From contig BTPG01000004.1 of the NCBI GenBank assembly GCA_036245525.1, forward strand, positions 45,705,982-45,769,981: DNA of 64,000 nt, read 5' to 3'. Origin of the DNA: Semisulcospira habei. Its lineage: Eukaryota > Mollusca > Gastropoda > Semisulcospiridae. Position numbers and translations under genes: made by a program. The notes under the pieces are model-generated. The model saw nothing but the letters and a program-made list of their open reading frames with translations, did no database searches and was not told where the DNA came from. This document shows positions 29,621-39,316 of this stretch, one piece after another; the stretch's first letter is position 1, and each line of letters begins with the position of its first letter.

Positions 29621-30192
29621 TTTATAAGCTAAACCTCTAAAACTGAAGTAACAAGATACAAATTACGTCATGTCTAGTTAACCTAACCTCGCTGCTGAAC
29701 GTACATTTGGCGCGAAGCACCGTATGTATGTATGTGCGTATGTATGTATATGATTGCGTATGTATGTAAACAAGAGAATCTCCGATATTTCTGTACACAC
29801 AAGCTTGAAACCTGGCGAAATACTTTCTTAAGTGGGTGGCTAAGAGAGCCTCCGAGCATATTGTAATTGAATGTCTCATTGAGGACATAAACAACCGTTT
29901 ATAGGAAGTCGGTTGACCCAGATTAGAGACCGTAATTTTTGTCATAATTATTTACTTGAACTTTTGCATATAGCTAGTTTGGAGAAAGACATTGGAAGAT
30001 TTCGTTAGCCAGCTTTGTATCCTTTCAACTTCTTTAGTAAAAATTAATTCTTTTCAGAAAAAAATAAAACACTAAAAAACCTTTACTTCTAGAGAGTCAG
30101 ACAGTGGTGGTGACGTAAAAGAGGCAACTCCGTCACCACGCAGACACTGACATAATAGTCTAATATTCTCTCTCACTCTCGCGCACGGCTGG

Positions 30193-30195
<3 letters not shown>

Positions 30196-30271
<76 letters not shown>

Positions 30272-30275
30272 ACTG
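30196..30275. repeat. (CT)n(CA)n microsatellite
   Basis: CT run followed by a CA run of about 60 bp. Poly-Val/Cys frames here are spurious. Confidence 0.95.
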
Positions 30276-30290
30276 ACACACACACACATG

Positions 30291-30346
30291 CGCGCATCTC
30301 CAGGAGGAATAGATCTATGCCTCTTGGAGATGTTTGGAGCGCGCGC
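30291..30346. mobile_element. Family B mini-hairpin
   Basis: GCGCGCATCTCCAGGAGGAA...TTGGAGATG...GCGCGC around AGATCTATGCCTC. It is internally deleted. Confidence 0.55.
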
Positions 30347-30529
30347 ACACGCACACACGCATTGATGCGCTTTCAGAAGAGCATGCAGGTGACCCGTGTA
30401 CTTAGTATATCATGCAGCTTTGTAAAGTCAAGCTGTTTTCACACAAATTATAGCCAGACTGAAATTGTACCGTTAAGTTCTAGTTTTGTCACCATTTTCT
30501 CAAGCCTCTGAAGCGAAAGTGAAACTCAT

Positions 30530-30790
30530 ATCACGTAAAATAAAAAATTACGTAAAACTAAAACTTACGAATGACGTTTGACAAATCAATGACGCGTATG
30601 TCCTACACCCCTTATAGAACTCACTGACGCATAGTTTTTTTCAATAGGAGATAATTCAACATCAGAATCGGGTCAAAGACAAACGTTAGAGACCATTGAC
30701 AGCGAGGACAGCTCTCATATAGAAGGGACTTTGTGGGTTATGGTTCATCCCATCTTGTTTACTGTTTTAAATTTTTTCGGAAAAGAATTA
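30530..30790. repeat. Direct repeat R1, copy 1
   Basis: AATGACGTTTGACAAATCAA...CAACATCAGAA...CTCTCATATAGAAGGGACTT recurs in the same order at 31180-31440. Confidence 0.75.
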
Positions 30791-31179
30791 ATTTTTGCTG
30801 AAGAAGTTGAAAGGGTACAAAGCTGGCTAACGAACTCATGCAATGTCTTTCTCTGAACTAGTTATATGCAAAAGTTCAAGTAAATATGAAAACAATTACG
30901 GTCTCTAATCTGTATCAACCGACACTCCAATCTAGCTATATCGGGATGCGACGGGGGTTCTCTTCTTTACGTACATACGCACATACATACATACATACAT
31001 ACGGCGCTTCGCGCCAAATGTACGTTCAGCAGCGAGGTTAGCGTAACTAGACATGACGTAATTTTATCTTTTTACTTCAATTGTTAGAGGTTTAGCCTGC
31101 CCGCCTTTGACATCGTGGGCATGCTTTTAAATTCGCCCGCGACCTGTCCTAAAAAAGTCCCTTCTATAAATAGAAGGAA

Positions 31180-31438
31180 CTTAATTACGTAAAAAAAAAA
31201 AACGTCATGACAAATGACGTTTGACAAACCAATGACGCGTATACACTGCGCGCGCACCTTACGCATTGGCACATCTGCGAGGCTTTTTCAAAAGGAGATA
31301 TGTCAACATCAGAAACAAGTCAAAGACAAAAGACAAAAGAGAGAGACCCTTGACAGCGAAGTGAGCTCTCATATAGAAGGGACTTTGTGGATTATGGTTC
31401 ATTCCATTTTTTTTTCTGACCTTTTCTTTTGGCGAAGG
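31180..31438. repeat. Direct repeat R1, copy 2
   Basis: AATGACGTTTGACAAACCAA...CAACATCAGAA...CTCTCATATAGAAGGGACTT. It lies outside the foldback, so the foldback separates two copies of its own flank. It ends with the SINE2 target CTTTTGGCGAAGG. Confidence 0.75.
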
Positions 31439-31818
31439 CCCCACCCGGGTCTGCCCTGGGGGACTTGGGTGGGGTTAACTACTTTTTAGTTCCCAGGGTC
31501 ACCCTGGTCAGCCTCACAGGGTGGGCTTTCCTCTCTATTCTGGGGCATGTGTTTCTGTCTACCCTTTGTCCATTCACCTGTATTTGCCTTTTTAAAACTC
31601 TCCCTACTGTCTGCGGTGCCTGTAGCTCTTGATATTGGATGTGTGTTGCTAAATGGTCTTAGCTTTATTTAGGCCCCATGTTGTAGGTTTATTTAACGTA
31701 TTTGACCGGCTGGCGACATACATTCAATGTTCTGTTTAGTTTTTTTTTCACAAGCAGTGCAGGCACGTCCTGAGAAAGCCTTGTTGCTGTCGGGACGTTA
31801 AGCAATGTACAATCAATC
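31439..31818 (+). mobile_element. SINE2 copy 3
   Basis: CCCCACCCGGGTCTGCC to AATCAATC. Left target CTTTTGGCGAAGG (31426-31438), right CTTTTGGCGAAG (31819-31830). Subfamily marker GGTTAACTACTTTTTAG. Confidence 0.9.
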
Positions 31819-31831
31819 CTTTTGGCGAAGA

Positions 31832-32222
31832 CCCCACCCGGGTCTGCCCTGAGGGACTTGGGTGGGGTTAACTACTTTTTAGTTCCCAGGGTCACCCTGG
31901 TCAGCCCCACAGGGTGGGTTTTCCCTTCTATTCTGGGGCATGTGTTTCTGTCTACCCTTGGTACATTCACCTGTGTATTTGCCTTTTTAAAATTCTCTCT
32001 ACTGTCTGCGCTGCCTGTAGCTCTTGATATTGGATGTGTTGCTAAATGGTCTTAGCTTTATTTAGGCCCCATGTCTTAGGTTTATTTAACGTATTGGACC
32101 GGCTGGCGACATACATTCAATGTTCTGTTTAGTTTTTTTTTCACAAGTAGTGCAGGCACGTCCTGAGAAAGTCTTGTTGCTGTCGGGACGTTAAGCAATG
32201 TACAATCAATCAATCAATCAAT
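31832..32222 (+). mobile_element. SINE2 copy 4, tandem to copy 3
   Basis: Same start and subfamily as copy 3, ending with several AATC units and then CTTTTAGCGAAGG (32223-32235). The pair thus has three copies of the same target sequence. Confidence 0.9.
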
Positions 32223-32325
32223 CTTTTAGCGAAGGCCTTTAAACCCTGAACCAGAGTGAAATTTGATAACCTGTCACAGACAGAAAGTCCGACAGACGTG
32301 AGGTGTTCTCATGTAAATGAGGCAA

Positions 32326-32390
32326 GCAAGAGGCATAGACCCTCATTAGCCCCCGCAAATGCGGGGGCTAATGAGGGTCTATGCCACTTG
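32326..32390. mobile_element. Family B hairpin, TCATTAG variant
   Basis: CTCATTAGCCCCCGC and GCGGGGGCTAATGAG: the T-to-A type change relative to CTCATGAG is present on both arms. Confidence 0.85.
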
Positions 32391-32504
32391 TCGGAATCGC
32401 AGTTTTCCTCTTTTTTTCCTTACCATATCTTTTGGCGAACCCTGGACCTGAGCGAAATTCGATAGACTGTCACGGACAGAAAGTCCGATAAACGAATGGG
32501 GCCA

Positions 32505-32569
32505 GCAAGAGGCATAGACCCTCATGAGCCCCCTAGAATGCGGGGGCGCATGAGGGTCTGTGTCTCTTG
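32505..32569. mobile_element. Family B hairpin in a local duplication
   Basis: The 70 bp before it (GAAATTCGATAGACTGTCAC, GACAGAAAGTCCGA) repeat those before the hairpin at 32326 (GAAATTTGATAACCTGTCAC), so a unit of about 180 bp including one hairpin was duplicated. Each arm also has its own changes. Confidence 0.8.
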
Positions 32570-32798
32570 GAACTGGGTGGTGTTTTCCCTCTCGTTTGCC
32601 CCATCATTGCGCGTGATTGTGGAACACGACTTTTTCAATTAGCCAGCTCTTGAGCCAATGTGTGACCCTGTCTCATACCGGAACTTTTTTTTTCTTTTTT
32701 TTTCTACTGTAAACTTAAATTTCCTGACGCGGGGAGGTGCTGTTTTTGTAACGTTGACCTGAGACGATGTCTTCAGCCTGTCACTTCCTTCCCTCTTC

Positions 32799-32860
32799 AA
32801 GAGACATAGATTCCGATGAGCCGTAGGGGCTCAAGAGAATCTGTATCTGTCCCTCGCAGG
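32799..32860. mobile_element. Family B hairpin, decayed
   Basis: TCAAGAGACATAGATTCCGA...GGGGCTCAAGAGAATCTGT. The centre is shortened. Confidence 0.6.
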
Positions 32861-32891
32861 GTTGGGTCAAATTTACATCTCTGCTCATTAC

Positions 32892-33264
32892 CCCACCCCG
32901 GTCTGCCCTGGGGGACTTGGGTGGGGTTAGGTATTTTTTAGTTCCCAGGGTCACCCTGGTCAGCCCCACAGGGTGGGTTTATCTATTCTGGGGCATGTGT
33001 TTCTGTCTACCCTTTGTCCATTCACCTGCATTTGCCTTTTTAAAACTCTCCCTACTGTCTGCACTGCCTGTAGCTCTTGATATTGGATGTGTGTTGCTAA
33101 ATGGTCTTGGCTTTATTTAGGCCCCATGTGTTAGGTTTATTTAATGTGTTTGACCGGCTGGCGACATACATTCAATGTTCTGTTTAGTTTTTTTTCACAA
33201 GCAGTGCAGGCACGTCCTGAGAAAGCCTTGTTGCTGTCGGGACGTTAAGCAATGTACAATCAAT
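32892..33264 (+). mobile_element. SINE2 copy 5
   Basis: Flanked by CTCTGCTCATTAC (32879-32891 and 33265-33277). GGTTAGGTATTTTTTAG subfamily; a short AATC tail. Confidence 0.9.
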
Positions 33265-33561
33265 CTCTGCTCATTACACTGGCGTGGGTGTTGATGGTGG
33301 GGTTGGTGGACAGCGTGGATTGTGGTCAGAAGGTGAATGGTATCTGACAGTTTCTTTTGGAGTACCAACTGAATTGAAGCTGATCTGCTGATGACTGACT
33401 TGGTTCTAAAAAGACCTAGGTTAGACGCGAGGGGCGTGGGTCTTCCTAACCCTGCCACTTTGACCTCTTCACTGGTCGTCAGTTTGGTTTTTTGAAACAT
33501 TTATTGATTCAACACCCAAAGAGACCAAAGCGCCCAGTAAACAGACACAATGTGGTTTTCA

Positions 33562-33628
33562 GCAAAAGGCACAGATCCTCATGATCCCCCGCAACTGCGG
33601 GGGGCTCTTGAAGATCTGTGTCTCTTGC
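33562..33628. mobile_element. Family B hairpin
   Basis: GCAAAAGGCACAGATCCTCA...GATCTGTGTCTCTTGC. A right end TTTCTCGGTCTTAAAGGGGTTAA follows to 33670. Confidence 0.8.
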
Positions 33629-33670
33629 AGTTGGAGCCTGTTCAGTTTTTCTCGGTCTTAAAGGGGTTAA

Positions 33671-34122
33671 TGCATCGGACCCTATTTTCAAATTCCCAAA
33701 CTTCGAACCTCCCATGAATGCATCCCGTGTCTTGCATACTTGCCCTGAACACACTGCGCCCTAGGGCTGAGATCCTCAATTAGTGTTGGAATTATTTTCT
33801 GAAGACTGATATAGTACAGTACAGAAGACAGGTCGATCGTAACTGTTCTAACGAGCGATCGATCGAGTCAGATACGAACCAGTTCAGGGGTGATGCCCGT
33901 AGAAACGCTTGGCACCAGAGAGGGGGAAAAAAGCCTGGCTTGGGCTTACGACAGAAGATGAATGATTTTGACAAGTTTCCTTTGGAGCATTAGAATCGAT
34001 CACGATTTGAATGGTGGGCGAGAGATCGGTCACTATAGAGAACGCGATATTGTTGATGACGCTCCTGACCATAGCGAGTTCGTGTACAAGTACTAGTATC
34101 TCGCTATGCAGAAGGCAATTGG
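33671..34122. other. No gene recognised
   Basis: No repeat or domain identified. A short imperfect hairpin CGATCGTAAC..GAGCGATCG lies near 33834-33860. Confidence 0.5.
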
Positions 34123-34239
34123 GGCCAGTTGCATGAGTGAGTTTAGTCTTGCGCCAGCCACTATGCAAGGTGCTCCGCGATTGCGGAGCACCTTGCTTAG
34201 TGGCTGGCGCAGGTCTAAGCTCACTCATGCAACTGGGCC
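34123..34239. mobile_element. Family I hairpin, 55 bp arms
   Basis: GGCCAGTTGCATGAGTGAG...CAAGGTGCTCCGC, loop GATT, GCGGAGCACCTTG...GAGCTCACTCATGCAACTGGGCC. One-armed relatives occur at 52257-52315, 57073-57165 and 59666-59735. Confidence 0.88.
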
Positions 34240-34792
34240 ATAGGCACACACACTGATGTACTATTTCCATACTGCCGAATTTGGCTGCAGTCCGCTCTAT
34301 GCGAAATCGTTCTTAATCGTGTTAAGGGCATTTGACAATTGGCTGCGTCAGTTCTTCTACGCAGTCTTACTGCGCTCGCGGGCTCGTTGTCAGACCTCTG
34401 CCACACATCAGGACGCGGTCGTTAAAAGCAGAAATCCCTTGCAATATCGCAAAAGGCTGCAGCGCGTCCGAACCGCGTGGCCTTCCGCAGAAATACAGAC
34501 AACCACCGAACGCTCTTTCAGCGATTTGTACTGCATTTCTAGGGTCGTAATAGCATTGATTAGCTGCGGCAGCTTGATACAGACACTTTGGAACGATGAA
34601 AATGTTTCAGTACTACATTCCATCATGTACCAGACGTCAGTTCGTCCTGAAAGTAGATCTCGACATCCGACCGGCAAGATTCAGTTGACCATACTTCTAA
34701 AGTAGCTCTGTTCCATCCCCCCCCTCCCTATCCCCTGGAGCTGCCAGACGAGAAGGACGGACCCGGGTCAGAACTCAGAAAAAGTGGTCTCT
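34240..34792. other. No gene recognised
   Basis: A 149-codon open frame (34256-34705) has no recognisable domain and a competing frame on each strand, so it is not called. Confidence 0.45.
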
Positions 34793-34835
34793 TTAACCCC
34801 CTTCTCTGCCGAAGAAAAGTGAGCACAATCCAACA

Positions 34836-35321
34836 GCTGCCACCAAATTCGCTGTCTCTCTCATCTTATCTCGCATCGACTACTGCAACTCTCTTTTCCG
34901 GCCTTCCTCACTCCACCACTCTCACTCTCCAGCGCGTCCAGAACAATGCTGCCCGCCTCGTCCTTAGAAAGAAAAAATCCGACCACATCACTCCCCTGCT
35001 CAAGCTCCTTCACTGGCTCCCCACCCCCCCCCCCCCCCCCAACGCATCCAATACAAGATTCTGTCTCTCTGCTACAAATCCCTGAACAACTACGCTCCTA
35101 CCTATCTCTCCAACTTACTTCACTCCTACACTCCTTCCCGCTCCGCCTCCGACCCTCTCCGCCTCTTCATCCCCCGCACCAAACTCAGCACTTTCGGCCC
35201 CCGCTCCTTCTCAGTATACGGTCCATCCACCTGGAACACTCTCCCACTCTCTCTCCGTCAGAAACACACTCTCTCCTCCTTCCAGTCCGCCCTCAAAACT
35301 CACCTCTTTCAACAGTTTTAG
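34836..35321 (+). pseudogene. L2/CR1-like reverse transcriptase C-terminus, frameshifted
   Basis: Frame one reads AATKFAVSLILSRIDYCNSL, then LQRVQNNAARLVLRKKKSD and HITPLLKLLHWLP, typical of the region after the RT core in L2/CR1 elements. After the C-run the protein continues in another frame with YKSLNNYAPTYLSNLL, FGPRSFSVYGPSTWNTLPLS and FQSALKTHLFQQF, then a stop (TAG at about 35319). The RT catalytic part is absent. It matches the minus-strand copy at 50.0-51.4 kb. Confidence 0.85.
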
Positions 35322-35500
35322 CACTACATCACCACACTCCCCACCCCAAGCTGACCGTCGTAATGTATTTTCACTAGATTTGTGGTACGTGAGTCATTGT
35401 CTAAAGCGTGCGCATGCGTGTGCGAGTTGTGAGTGCGCGCTTAGAGTTATAATTATTATAAGATACGCGCATTATAAATACCGTAATTATTATTATTATT
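34836..35500 (+). mobile_element. L2/CR1-like LINE 3' fragment
   Basis: 5'-truncated copy ending in a 3' UTR (GAGTGCGCGCTTAGAGTTAT) and an ATT-repeat tail (35485-35500). A poly-C interruption at 35026-35040 shifts the frame. Confidence 0.85.
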
Positions 35501-35617
35501 AAGAGACATAGATCCTCGTGAGCCCCCGCAGTTGCGGGGGCTCACGAGGATCTATGTCACTTGCAGATGGATCCTGTTCATTTTTCTTCTGGGCAGTGAA
35601 GGGGTTAGCAGTTAGAC

Positions 35618-35655
35618 GGATTTATGTGCTGGTCGGTGGTTTTGAACCTTACAGC
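35618..35655. mobile_element. Family E left half
   Basis: GTGCTGGTCGGTGGTTTTGAACCTTACAG without the partner arm. Confidence 0.55.
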
Positions 35656-36236
35656 TAGAGGTCATCTGGAATGAAGAGATTGATGACATGACAGATTCAT
35701 GCAGCTCTGGTCCGAGAATACTAAAAACGCGATAGCTGTGACTCAAAGGTTTTCCTTCGCCGTATTTGAGCCTGGAAAAATTACGTTTCTCTATCTAGAT
35801 TTCCCGACCACTTTTTGCCACAAAATATGATTAACCCTCCTTCAATGAAGCGCAAAAGCGAGTCCAGTATTTCTGTAAGAAACACAGACCCTCATGGGTC
35901 CCCGTCACGAGATTATACGCAGCGTGCATTTGCTGGTGAAATTCACACCACGGCTGGTTATCGTGGGGTAATTCCGTAGCCGATTCGAGCGTGGCCTGCT
36001 TTGCAGTCTATTACCAAATCTGATGTTGATGTGAAATCGTCGCAGTGAGATGGCGTGAAATGGGAAATTGAAATTGAAAAAAAATGTTTTGTCAATCCAT
36101 CTTTGTCGCTGCAGAGGGCGAACAAAATTAGCAGTCATTTGAAAGGATTTCTGCACCCTTCAAAATCAAAGGTCAAATTGGATGTGGAAGTTTATTAGCG
36201 CCCTCACTTTTGGGAGAATGCAAACACAACCCAACT
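35656..36236. other. No gene recognised; family B half arm at 35877-35905
   Basis: AAGAAACACAGACCCTCATG...CCCCGTC is a lone B arm. The rest shows no recognised feature. Confidence 0.5.
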
Positions 36237-36302
36237 GCAAGCGGCAAAGAACCTCATGAGCCCCCGCAATTGCGGGGGCTCATGATGCTCTTGGCCTCTT
36301 GC
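36237..36302. mobile_element. Family B hairpin
   Basis: GCAAGCGGCAAAGAACCTCA...CCCCCGCAATTGCGGGGG...GGCCTCTTGC with mismatches only in the outer third. Confidence 0.82.
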
Positions 36303-36696
36303 TGGTCTTATTTCTTCTAAGCCCAATTTATATCATATTCTTTTGGATAAATAGGGTTATTTGTTGTTGAAATTGCCATGACGTGAAAGACAGTTAAAGT
36401 CCTCGTTAAACGGCGTAACTGTTCAACCTGACCTCTTGTGAATGCACATTTTTTGTTTGCTGAATTTCTCAGCGAGAATTATTCAGTTCTACATTTAATA
36501 AAGCTGTTACTTCTTCAGGGTTTTCTTATTTTTCTATAGACAGTTATGACTTGTGTGACCAGAGACGCACGAAGTGTCACGTGTCGTTTGACCACATCTT
36601 GAACTTCGGGGTGAAAAGAATTAACGAATGCTTGAGGCATGGGAACAGCTGTGAAAATTTAAGCCACTGTAAATTCATTCTTCATTATGCATGATC
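36303..36696. other. No feature recognised
   Basis: AT-rich sequence without a recognised element. Confidence 0.5.
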
Positions 36697-36793
36697 GCAA
36701 TGCGCAAAAGACCATCGGGCCGACGTCGGCCGCCGTTGGCCCGCGCACAGCCGTGCGCGGGCCAACGGCGGCCCGATACTTTTTGCGCATTGG
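36697..36793. mobile_element. Family D hairpin, long form
   Basis: CAATGCGCAAAAG...ATCGGGCCGACGTCGG, core GCCGTTGGCCCGCGCAC..GTGCGCGGGCCAACGGC, then CCCGATACTTTTTGCGCATTGG. Confidence 0.85.
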
Positions 36794-37109
36794 GATGTTT
36801 ACGCCGATTTAGCCCAGTAGATCTCCTTGGAGAGAGCGGACTAATTATGAAGTGCAGTTACCAACTAATTGTCCAAACAGCAAAGCACGCCTGGGGTTCA
36901 AGCACCTGGGTACCGACAACGAATTCATCAAGACGTGGATTACACATTTTTACTAATAAATACATTATTATGAGAAGAATCTACCAACTAAGTAGGAAAA
37001 AGCACTGTCAGGTGAGAGAGTTGTGCATTATCGGCCAATGCACAAGAAAGATAACAAGGTGAAGTGCGCTAAGTGACAGGAAGCAATGAATATGGAAGCC
37101 TTGGGAGGT

Positions 37110-37240
37110 GGGGGGGGGGGGGGGGGGGGAGGAGGCGCATCTCATATTCACAGGATTCCCAGCGCCTTCATGCATGGAAATTCCGAGGTAGATACCCCCC
37201 CCCCCCCCCCCGGTTGGGGGGGGGGGGGGGGGGGGGGGAG
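37110..37240. repeat. Poly-G and facing poly-C/poly-G tracts
   Basis: A G-run at about 37110-37130. C-run 37195-37211, then CGGTTG, then a G-run to 37240: a 17 C against about 24 G inverted repeat. The lengths are not trustworthy. Frames across it are low complexity. Confidence 0.85.
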
Positions 37241-37527
37241 AGTGCAGGTTGTCCAGATTGTTTTAGCCGGTGTGGACAGCTGTTTCAGTCTAAGCGACCT
37301 CTTCAGCACACCATCCGTGTACTAGAGGAAGAGATGGAACTTCTGCCTACCTGCAAACAAGACATTTTACTGTGTTGTCTGCAGGGGCACACATTCCATG
37401 CCTCTACCTAGATCTAAAATTAATGTTCATGCATCCTAAGAGAACCTAATAAAAAGGGTAAATAATGCACAATTCTCTCCCCTTAGTGCTTTTTCCTACT
37501 TAGTAGTTAAGTTATCATCATTTGTAC

Positions 37528-37606
37528 TACGAGTTAGGCTCTGCCAGTGGTCCCTGTCGCCTCCAGGGTCCGATCAGGGAGTTTATTTTGAAGATAAAAG
37601 TCGAGG
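37528..37606. repeat. Dispersed repeat M, uninterrupted copy
   Basis: TACGAGTTAGGCTCTGCCAG...GGGTCCGATCAGGGAGTTTAT...AAAAGTCGAGG corresponds to 12938-12999 joined to 14415-14465, with no SINE2 between. Confidence 0.8.
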
Positions 37607-37830
37607 CTTTAGCCCGACTGTATCACATGACATCTGCATACATTTCTTTTTGTTGTGCAACATCCTAAATTGTTTATTTATCAGTATTTTTGTGCTGTGA
37701 GTTTTGTCTGAACGAACATTAGCGTATGTTTGTATTGAGAAATGTGATTGGACAAAGACCTATTTAGGGGAAAACGTTTTGCTCAGCGAGTACATAAGTA
37801 GATCCCTGTTGCCTTGAGAACAGATCAGGG

Positions 37831-38099
37831 AGAGTATAGGGTGAGTATAGATTGCTTTACGTCCCGCAAGCGACAAAGGCCTTCTCAGGACGTGCCTGCG
37901 CTAAATGAACAAAAGAACTGCAAGAAGCGCAGACAGGAGGGAGAATTTCAAAAGAAAAATACAGATGAATGGACCAGAAAGACAGAAATACAAACCCCCA
38001 AAAGAGTAGAACCCACCTTGCAGGGGTTAGACAAGGTGACCCTAGGAACTAAAAAGTAGACAACCCCACCAAGGTCCCCTAGGGCAGACCCGGTGGGGG
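37831..38099 (-). mobile_element. SINE2 copy 6, old, internally deleted
   Basis: Minus-strand copy: TTTACGTCCCGCAAGCGACA...CTCAGGACGTGCCTGC at the 3' side and AGGGCAGACCCGGTGGGGG at the 5' side. Flanked by ACAGATCAGGG (37820-37830 and 38100-38110). More diverged than the other copies and about 110 bp shorter. Confidence 0.8.
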
Positions 38100-38189
38100 A
38101 CAGATCAGGGGAAAAGGCGAATAGAGGTATAGGCCAATGTGAGCAAGTGTATGGAGTCTGGGCGTTTTCAGCGAGCCGCCAAAGACATT

Positions 38190-38290
38190 GACTGTGACAG
38201 CTCAAAGGTCGCGCCTGATCAGCTTGGCGCCTGAAGGTGCCAAGCTGATTGTAACGCACGCAGACTTTCAACGGTCGCACACACAGACTC
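38190..38290. mobile_element. Family A core fragment
   Basis: CTGATCAGCTTGGCGCCTGA and the partner TGCCAAGCTGATT. Only the inner hairpin (38213-38250) is conserved. The outer GTGACAGCTCAAAGGTCGCGC is complementary to 40488-40525. Confidence 0.55.
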
Positions 38291-38311
38291 ACAAGCGCGA
38301 CGGGCACATAC

Positions 38312-39316
38312 TTAAAGCTGAGAAACAGTCAAAAAACTCCGCCCCGCACGTGTTTTAAAAAAAACTTTGCAGGACCCAGCGAGGGCCCTGTCTTCGTGAA
38401 CGTTCGGCTAACTTCGGCAAACCGGTTTGCAACTGACTCAGTTGACTGAGTTTTCAACTGCGTTTGTCGTGCTGGCAAAACTCCCGTGAAAAAGACAGGC
38501 CACTTCCTGTTTGCAGCGAGTGGGAACCGCGATCACTGATCTAAACCAGCGATATTTTTACTGATATCAACAGTAGCAGACGACACTCGACCACCCGACG
38601 GACAGAGCAGGCCATTTGTGCCTTGCCTGGACGCACACTGGATATGGACCAGGCCGAGCTATCCGTAAGTTACACAGCACAGCCTGAAGCTTTATTTGAT
38701 ATCGGAAGGGTGAGGAAGGAGGGGTTATTTGTCGTTTTGTGTTTGGTGTTATATCTTTTCATCTGGAGTGGCCTACAGCAATTTTTTTTTCTCCATACGA
38801 AGGGCAGCTACTAAAAATCAGCTTGACCCATGGCGACCTTGTATCTTTTGGCATCTATGTAAACAGTCGATTCTCTCTCTCTCATCCAATTTACTGTATT
38901 GGTTGTACATCACAATGCTTCTTTATTTATTTATATTAGCCTATATTGGACTGGAGGTACGTGTTGAAAAAATTCGTTCACAACTACAAAGTGTCAGGAG
39001 TCATACTTACAGCATGTACAGCCGTACATTCTGCCATCATAGTCCCCAGCGCGTAAAACCCGTGGCTGTCGGTCAGTTTCAAAGTGTCACAGAATCGTCT
39101 GCTGTTGTCCGATCTGCTAATCGCGATGATTTCCGTGCAACAGGAAATGGTCTGTCGTTTTGCGAGAGTTTTGCAAGCTCGGGATATGCAGTTGCCAACT
39201 CCGTCAACTGAGTTACGAACCGATTTGACCCACTTAGGGGCAGGGCCCAGGCTGGGTCCTGTAGTCTTTTTAAAACACGCGCTGGGCAGGTTTTTCTCAT
39301 TGCACCTCAGCTTTAA
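38312..39316. repeat. Foldback with about 210 bp arms
   Basis: Left arm 38312-38530 (TTAAAGCTGAG, CAGGACCCAGC, GCAACTGACTCAGTTGAC, GCAAAACTC) is complementary to right arm 39105-39316 (GAGTTTTGC, GTCAACTGAGTTACGAACC, GCTGGGTCCTG, CTCAGCTTTAA). Diverged, with a loop of about 570 bp. No transposase was seen. Confidence 0.75.

Larger units (their letters stand above)
29627..31100. repeat. Large inverted repeat (foldback), arms about 330-440 bp
   Basis: The left arm at about 29627-30065 (CTAAACCTCTAAAACTGAAG, CTGAACGTACATTTGGCGCG, TTGCATATAGCTAGTT) is complementary to the right arm at about 30775-31100 (AACTAGTTATATGCAA, CGCGCCAAATGTACGTTCAG, TTAGAGGTTTAG). Divergence and indels show it is not new. 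The loop holds CT/CA microsatellites and a small family B hairpin. Confidence 0.82.
34793..35608. mobile_element. Family B MITE split by an L2/CR1-like LINE
   Basis: Left end TTAACCCCCTTCTCTGCCGA...CACAATCCAACA (34793-34835), LINE, then the hairpin AAGAGACATAGATCC...TCACTTGC (35501-35564) and right end GGGCAGTGAAGGGGTTAG. The insertion point is at the foot of the hairpin. CTCGTGAG/CTCACGAG is paired across the stem. Confidence 0.85.

Noticed and set aside
34256..34705. 149-codon frame as a host exon
   Set aside because: Competing frames on both strands, no motif recognised, lies between mobile elements.
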